In this document: one piece after another, positions 24,757-34,800 of the stretch
Layout of the letters: the number at the start of each line of letters is the position of its first letter
Numbering within the stretch: the stretch's first letter is position 1
Origin: JALYUM01 sp036688685
GTDB lineage: Bacteria; Pseudomonadota; Gammaproteobacteria; Burkholderiales; Burkholderiaceae_D
Assembly: GCF_036688685.1 (NCBI RefSeq)
Contig: NZ_JAQQPS010000004.1
Coordinates: 248,001-312,000, forward strand
Reading direction: 5' to 3'
Length of the DNA: 64,000 bases
The notes under the pieces: model-generated
The model's database searches: none
Told to the model about the DNA's origin: nothing
What the model saw: only the letters and a program-made list of their open reading frames with translations
Made by a program: the position numbers and the translations under genes

Positions 24757-27192
24757 ATGTCTACTTCCTCCAGGTCCGGGCCGCTACTGGCCATCACCGG
24801 TTCGATCTTCATCTTCCTCGGCCTCGCCCTCGGCGGCGGCGGCGTGTATCTGGCCACACTCGGTGGCTCGCTGTACTACCTCGTGGCAGGCCTTGGCCTG
24901 GCCGCAACCGGCTTGCTGGTGTTCAAGGGACGCCGCGCCGCGCTCGGGCTGCTGGCCGCTTTGCTGCTCGCCACCGTCGCCTGGTCGCTGGTCGAGGTAC
25001 GTTTCGACTGGTGGCAGTTGCTGCCGCGCCTCGATATCTGGCTTGCGGCCGCTGTCTGGCTGCTGCTGCCATTCGTGAGCCGCCGCCTGGCCCCGGCCTC
25101 CGGCAGCGACACCGGCAGGGCCGCCTTGTTCGCGTCGGTGGCCGTCACCGTGCTCGTTGGCGTGGTTGCGCTGTTCCAGGATTACCATGATCTGCATGGT
25201 GAAGTGCCTGCCGCAAACATGACGGCGACCGCGCCGCACGACGCCGCCGGCGTCGCACCCAACGACTGGTCCGCCTACGGCCGCTCGGGTTACGGCGACC
25301 GCTACGCGCCGGCCGCGCAGATCACGCCGGCCAATGCCGACCAGCTGAAACAGGTGTGGAGCTATCACACGGGCGACTTCAAGGGGCCCAACGATCCGGG
25401 CGAGATTGCCAACGAAGTCACGCCGATCAAGGTGAATGGCATGTTATACATGTGCACCCCGCACAATATCGTCATCGCGCTCAATCCCGACACCGGCAAG
25501 GAAATCTGGAAACACGATCCGAAGATCAACCGCGATGCCTCGTCGTACCAGCACATGATCTGCCGCGGCGTGTCGTACTGGGATGCGAATGCTGCATCGT
25601 TGGCCGGTCCCGCCACGCCGCCCAAAAATCCGGCCGCTGCCACACCAGGCGCGGACACGGAATGCCCACGCCGCATCTTTGCACCCACCATGGACGCCAC
25701 CCTGATTGCCCTGAACGCCGACACCGGCGTGCCCTGCAAAACCTTCGGCGACAACGGGGTCGTGGGCCTGACGCACGGCATGGCCATGAAAAAACGCGGC
25801 TTCCTGATGCCAACCTCGCCACCGACGGTCTCGCGCCACATGCTGGTGATGGCGGCCAGCGTGACCGACAACGATTCGACCGATGAACCGTCCGGCGTGA
25901 TCCGCGGCTTCGATCCGGTGACCGGCAAGCTTCTGTGGAACTGGGACGCTGCACGTCCTGACGAAACCGCGCCGATCGGCACCGGCCAGACCTACGTGAA
26001 CAATTCGCCCAATTCGTGGGGCGTGTCCAGCGTCGATGAAAAACTCGGCATGGTGTATATCCCGATGGGTAATGAAACCCCGGATACCTGGGGCGGGCGG
26101 CGCAACCAGAACGGCGAGCGCTTCAACAGCGCCATCGTCGCGCTCGACCTGGCCACGGGTAAATTAAAATGGGTCTACCAGACCGTGCACCACGATATCT
26201 GGGATATGGATATCGGCGGCCAGCCGACACTGGTCGACATCGATACCCCGAAAGGCAAAGTGCCGTCGCTGGTGGCCACCACCAAGCGAGGCGACATCTA
26301 TGTGATCGACCGCCGCGACGGTTCGCTGGTGGTCCCGGCGCCGGAAAAGCCGGTACCGACCGGGAACGTCGCCGCCGGCGACCATGTCTCGCCAACCCAG
26401 CCGTTCTCGATGCTGACCTTCCTGCCCGAGAAAAACATCAGCGAGACCGATATGTGGGGCACCACCCCATTCGACCAGCTGGCCTGCCGCGTGACCTTCA
26501 GGGAGCATCGCTACGAGGGCCCGTTTACCCCGCAAACGGGCGGCCGCGGCGCGATTATCTCGCCCGGCCCGCTGGGTATTTTTGAATGGGGCGGCGCGAC
26601 CGTTGACCCGGTGCGCCAGCTGTTGATCGTCAATCCCGACTTCATGGGCTTCCTGGAACGCCTGGTGCCGCGCGCACAAGCGAACGTCAAGGGCGGTTCC
26701 GGCACCGAAATGGGCTTGCAGCCGCAGACCGGCACCCCGTTCGCCGTCGAAATCAGGCCCTTCCTGTCGCCCCTGGGCTTCCCCTGCCAGGCGCCGCCAT
26801 GGGGTTATGTGGCCGCGGTCGACCTGAAGACGATGAAAAAAGTCTGGATGCACAAGAACGGCACCACGCGCGACAGCGCACCGGTCCCGATCGCGCTGCC
26901 GTTGGGCGTGCCGAGCCTGGGTGGCATGGCCACCACTGGCGGCGGGGTCGCATTTCTGTCCAGCGCCCTGGATTATTACATCCGCGGCTATGACGTCAGC
27001 AACGGCAAGGTGGTGTGGAAAGCGCGCCTGCCAGCCGGCGGCCAGGCCACGCCGATGAGTTATGTGTCCGACAAATCCGGCAAGCAGTACGTTGTCGTGA
27101 TGGCTGGCGGGCACGGTTCGCTGGGCACGAAGATGGGCGACGAGATGGTGGCGTTTGCGCTGCCGGACGGTGTCGCCGCAAAAGCGAAGTAA
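24757..27192 (+). CDS. gcd: Membrane-bound PQQ-dependent glucose/quinate dehydrogenase
   Basis: 811 residues. The N-terminal ~140 residues form five membrane segments, and a periplasmic eight-bladed propeller follows. Propeller repeats are visible as ALNPDTGKEIWKHD, LNADTGVPCKTFGD, FDPVTGKLLWNWD and LDLATGKLKWVYQ. This is the architecture of the glucose, quinate and shikimate dehydrogenase family, which oxidises sugars or polyols in the periplasm and feeds electrons to ubiquinone. Glucose is the commonest substrate but is not proven here. No PQQ-synthesis genes are in the window. A divergent TetR and palindrome suggest regulated expression. Confidence 0.93.
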   Translation: MSTSSRSGPLLAITGSIFIFLGLALGGGGVYLATLGGSLYYLVAGLGLAATGLLVFKGRRAALGLLAALLLATVAWSLVEVRFDWWQLLPRLDIWLAAAVWLLLPFVSRRLAPASGSDTGRAALFASVAVTVLVGVVALFQDYHDLHGEVPAANMTATAPHDAAGVAPNDWSAYGRSGYGDRYAPAAQITPANADQLKQVWSYHTGDFKGPNDPGEIANEVTPIKVNGMLYMCTPHNIVIALNPDTGKEIWKHDPKINRDASSYQHMICRGVSYWDANAASLAGPATPPKNPAAATPGADTECPRRIFAPTMDATLIALNADTGVPCKTFGDNGVVGLTHGMAMKKRGFLMPTSPPTVSRHMLVMAASVTDNDSTDEPSGVIRGFDPVTGKLLWNWDAARPDETAPIGTGQTYVNNSPNSWGVSSVDEKLGMVYIPMGNETPDTWGGRRNQNGERFNSAIVALDLATGKLKWVYQTVHHDIWDMDIGGQPTLVDIDTPKGKVPSLVATTKRGDIYVIDRRDGSLVVPAPEKPVPTGNVAAGDHVSPTQPFSMLTFLPEKNISETDMWGTTPFDQLACRVTFREHRYEGPFTPQTGGRGAIISPGPLGIFEWGGATVDPVRQLLIVNPDFMGFLERLVPRAQANVKGGSGTEMGLQPQTGTPFAVEIRPFLSPLGFPCQAPPWGYVAAVDLKTMKKVWMHKNGTTRDSAPVPIALPLGVPSLGGMATTGGGVAFLSSALDYYIRGYDVSNGKVVWKARLPAGGQATPMSYVSDKSGKQYVVVMAGGHGSLGTKMGDEMVAFALPDGVAAKAK

Positions 27193-27428
27193 GCATCCGG
27201 GTGGCACGCGCCTGATCGAGAATGCGCTGATCGTGGGTTGACATCCTGCCCATTCTGATCAGCATTGTGCCACCAGTGAGACAGTGATTCTCACCGAAAC
27301 TAACCCTTTTGGACGAAGTTTCTTGCTAGACTGCAATCCAATCCCGTGCGACGCCGGTGCCGAAAGCCATGGCATCACGCCATCGACCAGGGTCTTGCGC
27401 AATATCGTCCACCTACAGAAGGAAATAC

Positions 27429-28007
27429 ATGAAAACCAAATTGCTGATCGCCGCACTGCTGAGCGCAACCGTGTCGATGGCCGCCAACGCCGCCGAGTCG
27501 ACTTACATGCTGGACCCGACCCACACCTACCCAAGTTTCGAAACCGACCACTTCGGTGGCATTTCGGTCTGGCGCGGCAAGTTCAACAAGAGCAGCGGCA
27601 GCTTCACGATCGACACGGCCGCCAAAAAAGGCACGCTGAACGTGACCATCGACATGACCTCGGCCGCGATCGGCAACGATACCCTGGACGCTGAACTGAA
27701 AGGCGAAAAATTCTTCGACGCCGCCAAGTTCCCGACCGCCACCTACAAAGGTACCTCGGTCAAGTTCAAGGGCGCCGTGCCATCGGAAGTCATGGGCGAA
27801 CTGACGCTGCATGGCGTCACCAAGCCAGTCACGCTGAAAATCCTGTCGTACAAGTGCTTCACCAACCCGATGCTGAAGAAAGAAGTGTGCGGTACCGACG
27901 CAACCGCCACCTTCAACCGTGCCGATTTCGGTATCGCCTACGGCAAGGACTACGGTTTCACGATGCCAGTCACGCTGCGCATCCAGGCCGAAGGCGTCAA
28001 GCAGTAA
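27429..28007 (+). CDS. YceI family periplasmic protein
   Basis: 192 residues with a signal peptide (cut near ANAAE). The remainder is a lipocalin-like YceI barrel, starting STYMLDPTHTYPSFETDHFG and including GELTLHGVTKPVTL. YceI proteins bind polyprenoid lipids such as isoprenoid quinones in their pocket, and their precise role is uncertain. Two cysteines in KCFTN and EVCGTD could form a disulfide. The ATG at 27429 is preceded by AGAAGGA. The 236 bp before it hold no gene, and a strong hairpin terminator follows. Confidence 0.92.
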   Translation: MKTKLLIAALLSATVSMAANAAESTYMLDPTHTYPSFETDHFGGISVWRGKFNKSSGSFTIDTAAKKGTLNVTIDMTSAAIGNDTLDAELKGEKFFDAAKFPTATYKGTSVKFKGAVPSEVMGELTLHGVTKPVTLKILSYKCFTNPMLKKEVCGTDATATFNRADFGIAYGKDYGFTMPVTLRIQAEGVKQ

Positions 28008-28032
28008 TTCAGGCCTGCGCTGCTTGCACTTT

Positions 28033-28060
28033 AATACTGCCCGGTTCGCCGGGCAGTATT
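28033..28060. terminator. Bidirectional terminator between yceI and EthD genes
   Basis: A perfect 12-bp stem, AATACTGCCCGG / CCGGGCAGTATT, closed by a TTCG tetraloop. T/A-rich flanks serve both convergent genes. Confidence 0.85.
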
Positions 28061-28063
28061 TGT

Positions 28064-28387
28064 TTACACGCTGCGTTCGACCACCACCTCGCTGACCTGC
28101 TGTACCGACACGATGTCGGTGAAATTGGCGACGTCGGCAGCAAATTCGGCGCCATGCGGGACTGCCCCGGCCATCAGCGCCTCGACCGATGCGCAATACA
28201 GGTGGCACAACGCCACATACGTCGGCATGCTGCCTGGGGTCAGGCCACCGAGGCCTTTCTCAATGCTGTAATACAGCAGGTGCTGCCCCATGCGCTCGGC
28301 CAGCATCGGCAAGTGCACATCGCGGTAGTAAGTGTGGTCGAAGCGGGCATCCGGCGTGTAAGGGTACATGACGCTGAGTTTGATCAT
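28064..28387 (-). CDS. EthD domain protein
   Basis: 107 residues with the dimeric ferredoxin-like EthD fold. Markers are FDHTYYRDVHLPM (residues ~14-26) and the alternation of short strands up to the C-terminus. EthD is named from an ethyl tert-butyl ether degradation locus, and the small homologues are mostly of unknown function. The ATG at 28387 begins MIKLSVMYPY as in the family, although the frame stays open upstream. It is divergent from the gene at 28524. Confidence 0.88.
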   Translation of the reverse strand: MIKLSVMYPYTPDARFDHTYYRDVHLPMLAERMGQHLLYYSIEKGLGGLTPGSMPTYVALCHLYCASVEALMAGAVPHGAEFAADVANFTDIVSVQQVSEVVVERSV

Positions 28388-28477
28388 GGGGTCTTTCGAT
28401 AGTGGGTGAGGGAAAGGTTCCATGGTATCCTTCGGCACCGCCATACGCAGATTCTGCACGCATTCGCACCACCCAAA

Positions 28478-28507
28478 GGCTCGCAACGCCTGTTGCCGGC
28501 CTTTTTT
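28478..28507 (+). terminator. Hairpin and T run upstream of the small gene / mntP pair
   Basis: GGC-TC-GCAAC with GTTGC-CG-GCC around a 4-nt loop, then a run of six T. It looks like a Rho-independent terminator on the plus strand. No plus-strand gene ends before it, so it may be a leader attenuator for the following two genes. Confidence 0.5.
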
Positions 28508-28523
28508 ATTTGGATATCACAGC

Positions 28524-28781
28524 ATGAGCACTTTGACCTACGAAGCCTTCCTCGACGAAGTCACCACCATCCTCACCGAACGTTACGACCTCGACGACGC
28601 CGCCGCCATCAAGCTGGTGGTCGACGCCCAGGCTGCCGATTTCTTCACCGTCCACGACGACCGCGAAGAAATGCGCACCGTCGAACAGGCCGACAAGGAT
28701 GCCGTCACCCTGTACGAGCAAAAACAGAACCGCATCAAGACGCAGGAAAAGCAGCAGCAGCGCGTGCGCCAGAAGAAATAA
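28524..28781 (+). CDS. Small hypothetical protein upstream of mntP
   Basis: 85 residues. The N-terminal half is acidic and helical (TYEAFLDEVTTILTERYDLD). The C-terminal third is rich in lysine, glutamine and arginine (KQNRIKTQEKQQQRVRQKK), a likely coiled coil or nucleic-acid-binding tail. I do not recognise the family. It lies 21 bp before mntP in the same direction and is probably cotranscribed with it. A role in metal stress is only a guess from position. Confidence 0.65.
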   Translation: MSTLTYEAFLDEVTTILTERYDLDDAAAIKLVVDAQAADFFTVHDDREEMRTVEQADKDAVTLYEQKQNRIKTQEKQQQRVRQKK

Positions 28782-28802
28782 GCACATCAAGATTTTCGCC
28801 CC

Positions 28803-29432
28803 ATGACCATTACCGCTCTCATCTTTCTGGCCCTGGCCATGTCCACCGACGCCTTCGCTGCCGCCCTCGGCAAGGGCGCGGCCATGCCCAAGCCGCGTTT
28901 TTTTCAAGCCTTGCGCATCGGCCTGCTGTTCGGCTGCATCGAGGCCATCACCCCCGTCATCGGCTGGCTGCTGGGCTCGTTTGCCAGCAAATGGATTTCC
29001 GAATGGGACCACTGGGTCGCGTTCTTCCTGCTGCTGGGCTTGGGCGGGCACATGGTCTGGGTCGGCCTGCATGACGAGCCCGAGGACGAGGCCGGCGCGC
29101 CGGCCGGGCAGGGCGTGATCGCCCTGGCGCTCACCGCCGTGGCCACCAGCATCGACGCCATGGCCGTTGGCGTCGGCCTGGCCTTCATCGACGTCAAGAT
29201 CCAGTACGCCGCCCTGGCGATCGGCCTGGCGACCACGATCATGGTCACCATCGGCGTTCTGCTGGGACGCCTGCTGGGCGCTGCGATCGGCAAAAAGGCC
29301 GAGATCATCGGCGGCGTGATACTGGTCCTGGTTGGCGCCACCATCCTGTACGAACACCTGAGTGCAGAGACGGCTGCCGCTGCGCTGTGGCGGCCGACCG
29401 AACTGCGTGCCGCGCCAGTTTCTGCCAGCTAG
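28803..29432 (+). CDS. mntP: Manganese efflux pump
   Basis: 209 residues with six hydrophobic segments. The two half-repeats each carry the family motif: MSTDAFAAALGKG near the N-terminus and TSIDAMAVGVGLAF at about 118-131, whose aspartates bind the ion. MntP exports Mn2+ across the inner membrane. The classic yybP-ykoY manganese riboswitch seen before many mntP genes is not apparent here; instead a small gene and a hairpin precede it. The C-terminal ~20 residues extend beyond the usual end. Confidence 0.93.
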   Translation: MTITALIFLALAMSTDAFAAALGKGAAMPKPRFFQALRIGLLFGCIEAITPVIGWLLGSFASKWISEWDHWVAFFLLLGLGGHMVWVGLHDEPEDEAGAPAGQGVIALALTAVATSIDAMAVGVGLAFIDVKIQYAALAIGLATTIMVTIGVLLGRLLGAAIGKKAEIIGGVILVLVGATILYEHLSAETAAAALWRPTELRAAPVSAS

Positions 29433-29455
29433 TCAGATGTGTTAAGCTGGGGAGT

Positions 29456-31735
29456 ATGGTGCGCCAGGGGCGCGTCGATCGCAGCCCGTACCACTCCACG
29501 AAAGCAGTATTGAACACTCCAGGATCCCAGTCCGGCGGCACCCCGCTGGATGCCGACGCCCCCGCGATTTTCGTCGCCCCGCCGACACTGCTCAACTGCG
29601 CCGACGAGCCGATCCACATTCCCGGTACGGTCCAGGCGCATGGCGCGATGCTGGTGTTCGATGCCGACGGTTTGCTCGAAGCCTGGAGCGAGAATGTGCC
29701 GGCGATGCTGCAACTGCACCCCGCACTCGGCCAGACCGTCAGGCAGGTGTCGCTGCCGGCGCCGGTGCTGGCGATGGTGGAAAGCTGCCTGGTTGCGATC
29801 GAAGGCGGCGACGCATTCCCGCTCTCGCGTGAAGTCGATTTTGGCGTCAATCTGTTCGACTGTATCGTGCACGCCCATGGCGGTCGCGTGCTGGTCGAAT
29901 TCGAACAGCGCGAAATGGGACTGGAAGCGCTGGGCGTGTTTGCGCTCAAGGCCCACAATGCGCTGGACCGGCTGAAACGGCAAAAAAGCCTGGCCGCTCT
30001 GCTGCAGATGGCGACCGAGCAGGTCCGCGACATCACCGGTTTCGACCGCGTGATGGGCTATCGCTTCCGCCAGGACGGCAGCGGCGACGTGGTCGCCGAA
30101 GCGCGCAGCATGGCACTCACCCCCTTCCTCGGCTTGCGCTATCCGGCCAGCGATATCCCGGCCCAGGCGCGGCGCCTGTATGTCATGAATTCCCTGCGCC
30201 TGATTCCCGACCTCGGCGCGCCCGCCGTCGCGCTGGTCGGGCGCGAGGGCGCTGCGGCCGTGGACATGAGCCATTCGGTGCTGCGCAGCGTCTCGCCGGT
30301 GCATATCGAATACCTGCAGAACATGGGCGTGGCCGCCTCGATGAGCATCTCGATCGTCGTCGACGGCCAGCTGTGGGGCTTGATCGCCTGTCATCACCGC
30401 AGCCCGAAACAGGTGCCGTACTCGATCCGCATGACGACCGACGTGATCGCCCAGATCCTGGCGGCCAGCGTGCAGACGCTCGAAGCGCACGCGCGCACGG
30501 TGCTGATCGAACGCGCCGCCAATGTGCGCACCGCCTTGATGCAAACGCTGTTGCTGGGCGAGGATACCCTGCGCGAAGTGGCGCGCCACGCCGCGTTCAT
30601 TTGTGCGGCGCTCGATGCATCGGCGCTGATTGTGGTGCAGTCCGGGCGCCACCTGGTGCACGGGGGCGTCGATGCCGCCACCGCACAGGCCATCGTGAAG
30701 GCCTTGCCGGCTGCCGGCGAAACGCTGCGTGAGCGGGTCCGCGTCGAGGACTGGCCGCTCGAGGTGCGCGAACAGATCAAGCGCTGGCCAGGCATGCTGG
30801 CCATGTGTTTCGATCCGAGCAACGACGGCTGGGTGCTGGCCTTGCGCCCGGAACAGGTGGCCGCCGTGCGCTGGGGTGGCCGCCCCGACAAGATCGTGGC
30901 GGTCGGGCCGCTGGGCGCGCGCCTGACGCCGCGCGGCTCGTTCGAAGAGTGGCGCGAGACAGTGCGCGGCAGCGCCGAGGCGTGGTCCCCCACACACCTG
31001 CTGATCGCCGGCCAGATGCAGGATGAACTGCATCGCGCCAGCATTGCGCGCCACGGCGAAACCGACCGTGCCCGCGCGCACCTGATGGCCATGCTGGGCC
31101 ACGACCTGCGCGACCCGCTCCACACCATCCAGATGGCGGCGGCGGTGATGGAGCGCTCGAGCAGCGGACCCGCGCCGCTGGTGCGGCGCATCCAGTCGTC
31201 CAGCGACCGCATGAGCCGCCTGATAGGCCAGGTACTCGACGTGAGCAAGATCGAGTCCACCGTTGGCCTGGGCATTGCCCGTACCCGGCTCGACCTGGCG
31301 CACGTCGTCAACGACGTCGTCGACGAGGCCCGCCATGGCTACCCGGAGCTGGACTTTCATTTGTCGATCGTTGGCCCGGCCATCATCGACGGCGATGCCG
31401 ACCGGATGGCGCAAGTGGTGGCGAATTTGCTGGGCAATGCACGCGCCCACGGCCAGATGGGTGAGCCGATCCGCATCTCGCTGCGCCAGCTGGCCGACCA
31501 GGTGGTGCTGGTCGTCAACAACGTGGCCGGGCCGCTCGGCGACGACGCCATCCGCCAGTTGTACACGCCGTTCAAGGAGGCGTCCCAGGCGCAGTCGCGC
31601 AACCGCGGCGGGATGGGATTGGGCCTGTATATCGTCGACCGCATCGTGGCCGGCCACGACGGGACCATCGTTTACTCTCACGCCGAGGGTCGCGTCAATT
31701 TCACCGTGTCCCTCGCCAGTGCGCGACCGGCCTGA
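29456..31735 (+). CDS. bphP: Bacteriophytochrome histidine kinase
   Basis: A red/far-red light sensor of about 759 residues. The order is a PAS domain with the N-terminal cysteine that would bind biliverdin (C48, in LLNCADEPIHIPG), a GAF domain with PASDIPAQARRLYVMN (D233) and the histidine segment SVSPVHIEYLQNMG, a PHY domain (about 335-520), then HisKA with H549 (MLGHDLRDPLH) and HATPase (NLLGNARAHG, GGMGLGLYIV). All core motifs are intact. The usual QPHG after the cysteine is QAHG. The ATG at 29456 is only 1-2 nt from GGGGAG, so the next codon, GTG, could also start. No haem oxygenase gene of the BphO type is adjacent. Confidence 0.92.
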   Translation: MVRQGRVDRSPYHSTKAVLNTPGSQSGGTPLDADAPAIFVAPPTLLNCADEPIHIPGTVQAHGAMLVFDADGLLEAWSENVPAMLQLHPALGQTVRQVSLPAPVLAMVESCLVAIEGGDAFPLSREVDFGVNLFDCIVHAHGGRVLVEFEQREMGLEALGVFALKAHNALDRLKRQKSLAALLQMATEQVRDITGFDRVMGYRFRQDGSGDVVAEARSMALTPFLGLRYPASDIPAQARRLYVMNSLRLIPDLGAPAVALVGREGAAAVDMSHSVLRSVSPVHIEYLQNMGVAASMSISIVVDGQLWGLIACHHRSPKQVPYSIRMTTDVIAQILAASVQTLEAHARTVLIERAANVRTALMQTLLLGEDTLREVARHAAFICAALDASALIVVQSGRHLVHGGVDAATAQAIVKALPAAGETLRERVRVEDWPLEVREQIKRWPGMLAMCFDPSNDGWVLALRPEQVAAVRWGGRPDKIVAVGPLGARLTPRGSFEEWRETVRGSAEAWSPTHLLIAGQMQDELHRASIARHGETDRARAHLMAMLGHDLRDPLHTIQMAAAVMERSSSGPAPLVRRIQSSSDRMSRLIGQVLDVSKIESTVGLGIARTRLDLAHVVNDVVDEARHGYPELDFHLSIVGPAIIDGDADRMAQVVANLLGNARAHGQMGEPIRISLRQLADQVVLVVNNVAGPLGDDAIRQLYTPFKEASQAQSRNRGGMGLGLYIVDRIVAGHDGTIVYSHAEGRVNFTVSLASARPA

Positions 31736-31878
31736 TTTTTCGCTCTGACCGTCGGCGGCCTGACTGACAGGACCGGCGGCAGTCGATTCAGTCGGCGTAC
31801 CGCGCCAGCCTCTGCGGCGCTTCGCAGGTACAATGCCGTTCGATTTTCCCGACGACCGTTACAACGATACGATTTTGG

Positions 31879-34800
31879 ATGCTGATGGCTGATTTCAGCG
31901 GCGCTTTCGCCCACACCCTTGGCAGCTCCGCTGTGGCCGCCGAGATTCTCGCCCACGACTGGGCGCGCAGCGCTTTCGGACCGCTGGAAGTGTGGCCGCG
32001 CTGGCAGAAGGCGGCGTTGGCCATGGTGATGCGCAGCCCCACGCCGATGGCCCTGCTATTCGGCGCCGACGGCCTGCTGTTGTACAACGACGGTTACCGG
32101 GTCGTGCTGGGCGACCGTCATCCGGCCGTGCTGGGCAGCAGCGTGCGCGCCGCCTGGCCGGAAGCGGCGTCGTTCAACGACGACGTCGTCAAGCAGGTGC
32201 TCGGCGGCGCTTCCTTGTGCTATCGCGACCAGCCCTTTCGCATCGCCCGCGGCGGCGCCATCGACGAGCGCTGGTTCGATCTCGATTATTCCCCGCTGTT
32301 CGACGACCACGGCCAGCCCGCAGCAGTGCTGGCCGTGGTGATCGAACAAACCGCCCTGAAACACGCCAACGCCGCGCTGCGCGAGTCGCAGCAGCGGCTC
32401 GACCATGCGCAGGCGGCCGGCCGGGTCGGCACCTTCACGCTGGAACTGGGCACCGGCACGCTGTTCACCACCAGCGGTTTCAACCGCATCTTCGGCCTGC
32501 CGGATCAGCCATCCGTCGACGTCGCCACGGTCGAAGCGCTGATCATGCCGGATGACGGCGAAGCGCCGTCGAACGCCGCCAACCGCGCCGACCAGTCCTC
32601 GCCGCTGCAGGTGGAATACCGGATCCGCCGGCCCGACGACGGCGCGCTGCGCTGGATCCTGCGCCGCGCCGGCTACGAGCACGACAGCGCAGGCGTGGCC
32701 GACCGCATGGTCGGCGTGGTCCAGGATGTCACGGAGCGAAAAGCGGGCGAACTGGCGCTGGCCGAAAGCGCCGCGCAGTTCCAGACGCTCACGCAGGCCT
32801 TGCCGAACCTGGTCTGGAGCGCCAATCCCCAGGGCGACATCGACTGGATGAATGCGCGTGCGTGCGAGTACAGCGGGCTGGCGCCAGGCGTGCTGATGGG
32901 CGGCGGCTTGATCGGCATCGTGCAGCCGGACGACGCCCCTGAGGCGGCGCGCGCATGGCGCAATTGTGTTGCCTCGGGGGCCTTGTACGAAACCGAATAC
33001 CGCATCCGCCGCGCCGACGGCCAGTACCGCTGGCACCTGGTGCGCGCCTTGCCGCAGCGTGGGCCGAACGGGCGCATCGACCGCTGGATCGGCACCTCGA
33101 CCGACATTGATGAGCGCAAGCGCCTCGAAACCCACAACAAGCGCGCCCTGAACCGCATCTGGGGCCTGTCGCAGGAGCTGATGCTGATCTGCGACTTCAG
33201 CGGCGCGATCGCTGCCGTGAACCCGTCGGCCGCGCGCCTGCTGGGCTGGAGCGAGGAGCAGATGATCGGCAAGTACCTGGCCGATTTCGTCCATCCGGAC
33301 GACCTGGCCAGCACCGCGGCCGAAGTGGCGAAATTGAGCGAAGGCGTGACCACGCTGGCGTTCGAGAACCGCTACCGCGCCAGCGACGGCAGTTACCGCC
33401 TGCTGGACTGGACGGCGGTGCCGGACAACGGCATGATCCACGCGGTCGGGCGCGACGTAACGCGCGAACGCGTGGCCGAAGAAGCGCTGCGCCAGTCGCA
33501 AAAGCTCGAAGCGATCGGCATGCTCACCGGCGGCGTGGCGCATGATTTCAACAACGTGCTGGCGGTGGTGCGCACCTCGATCGACCTGCTGCGCCTGGTG
33601 CCGCTCGACGTGGAACGGCGCAAGCGTTATATGGACGCGATCTCGGACGCGGTGACGCGCGCGGCCAGGCTGACCGGCCAGCTGCTGGCCTTTGCGCGGC
33701 GCCAGTCGCTGCAGCCGGAAGTGTTCGACGCCGGCCGGAATGTGCAGATGGTCAGCGAAATGATCGGCAGCCTGACCGGGGCGCGCATCCGCATGGACTA
33801 CCAGGTGGCCCCCGACGCCTGTTTCGTCGACGCCGATCCGAGCCAGTTCGACACGGCCATCGTCAACCTGGCGGTCAACGCGCGCGATGCGATGGACGGC
33901 AGCGGCAAACTCACCATCAGCGTGGGCCAGAGCGCCATGATTCCGGCGGTACGAGGGCAGGCAGCCGTGCACGGCCCGTTCGTCGCGGTGGCCGTCAGGG
34001 ACACCGGCAAGGGCATTCCGCCTGAAATGCTGAGCCAGATTTTCGAGCCGTTTTTTACCACCAAGGGCAGCGGCCACGGCACCGGCCTGGGCCTGTCGCA
34101 GGTGTTCGGCTTCGCCAAGCAGTCGGGCGGCGAGATCGTCGTCAACAGCAGCGTCGGCGTCGGCACCGAGTTCACGCTGTACCTGCCGCGCGCCGCTGAC
34201 CCGGGCGCGGGCGTGCAAGCCCCGACTCAGGCGCAGGGCCTGGTGCGCGGCGACGGCCGTTGCATCCTGGTGGTCGAGGACAACCAGGACCTCGGCGTCA
34301 TCGTGCGCCAGAGTCTCGAGGAGCTCGACTACACCACCGTGATGACCACCAGCGCCGAACAGGCCCTGGAGGAACTGGCCGCCGATGCGGGGCGCTTCGC
34401 GGCCGTGTTCTCCGACGTCGTCATGAACGGCATGGGCGGCTTCGCGCTGGGCCAGCAACTGCGGCGCATGTATCCGGCACTGCCGTTGGTCCTGTCGAGC
34501 GGTTACAGCGCCGTGCTGGCCAGTGAGCACAAGCACGGCTTCCAGCTGCTGCCCAAGCCGTATTCGCTGGCAGAGCTGGCGCAGACGCTGCACCAGGCCA
34601 TTGCCGGCACTGGCGCGGCAGCCCGTGCTGCGCCAGTGCCGCCGCCCGCCGTCGGGCTGGCCGGGCGCGACCAGGAGTTGTTCCGTCTCGCCGAGCTCGA
34701 TCGTTTGCAGATCCTCGATACGAAGCCCGAAGGCGCCTTCGACGCCCTGACGCGCCTCGCGGCCGAACGGTTCGACGTGCCGATCGCGCTCATCTCGCTG

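Noticed and set aside
27193..27428. Sigma-54 promoter before yceI (TGGCAC near 27201)
   Set aside because: The required GC element of the -12 half does not follow at the correct distance.
28388..28523. yybP-ykoY manganese riboswitch upstream of mntP
   Set aside because: The conserved core of that riboswitch is not visible; only a terminator-like hairpin is present.
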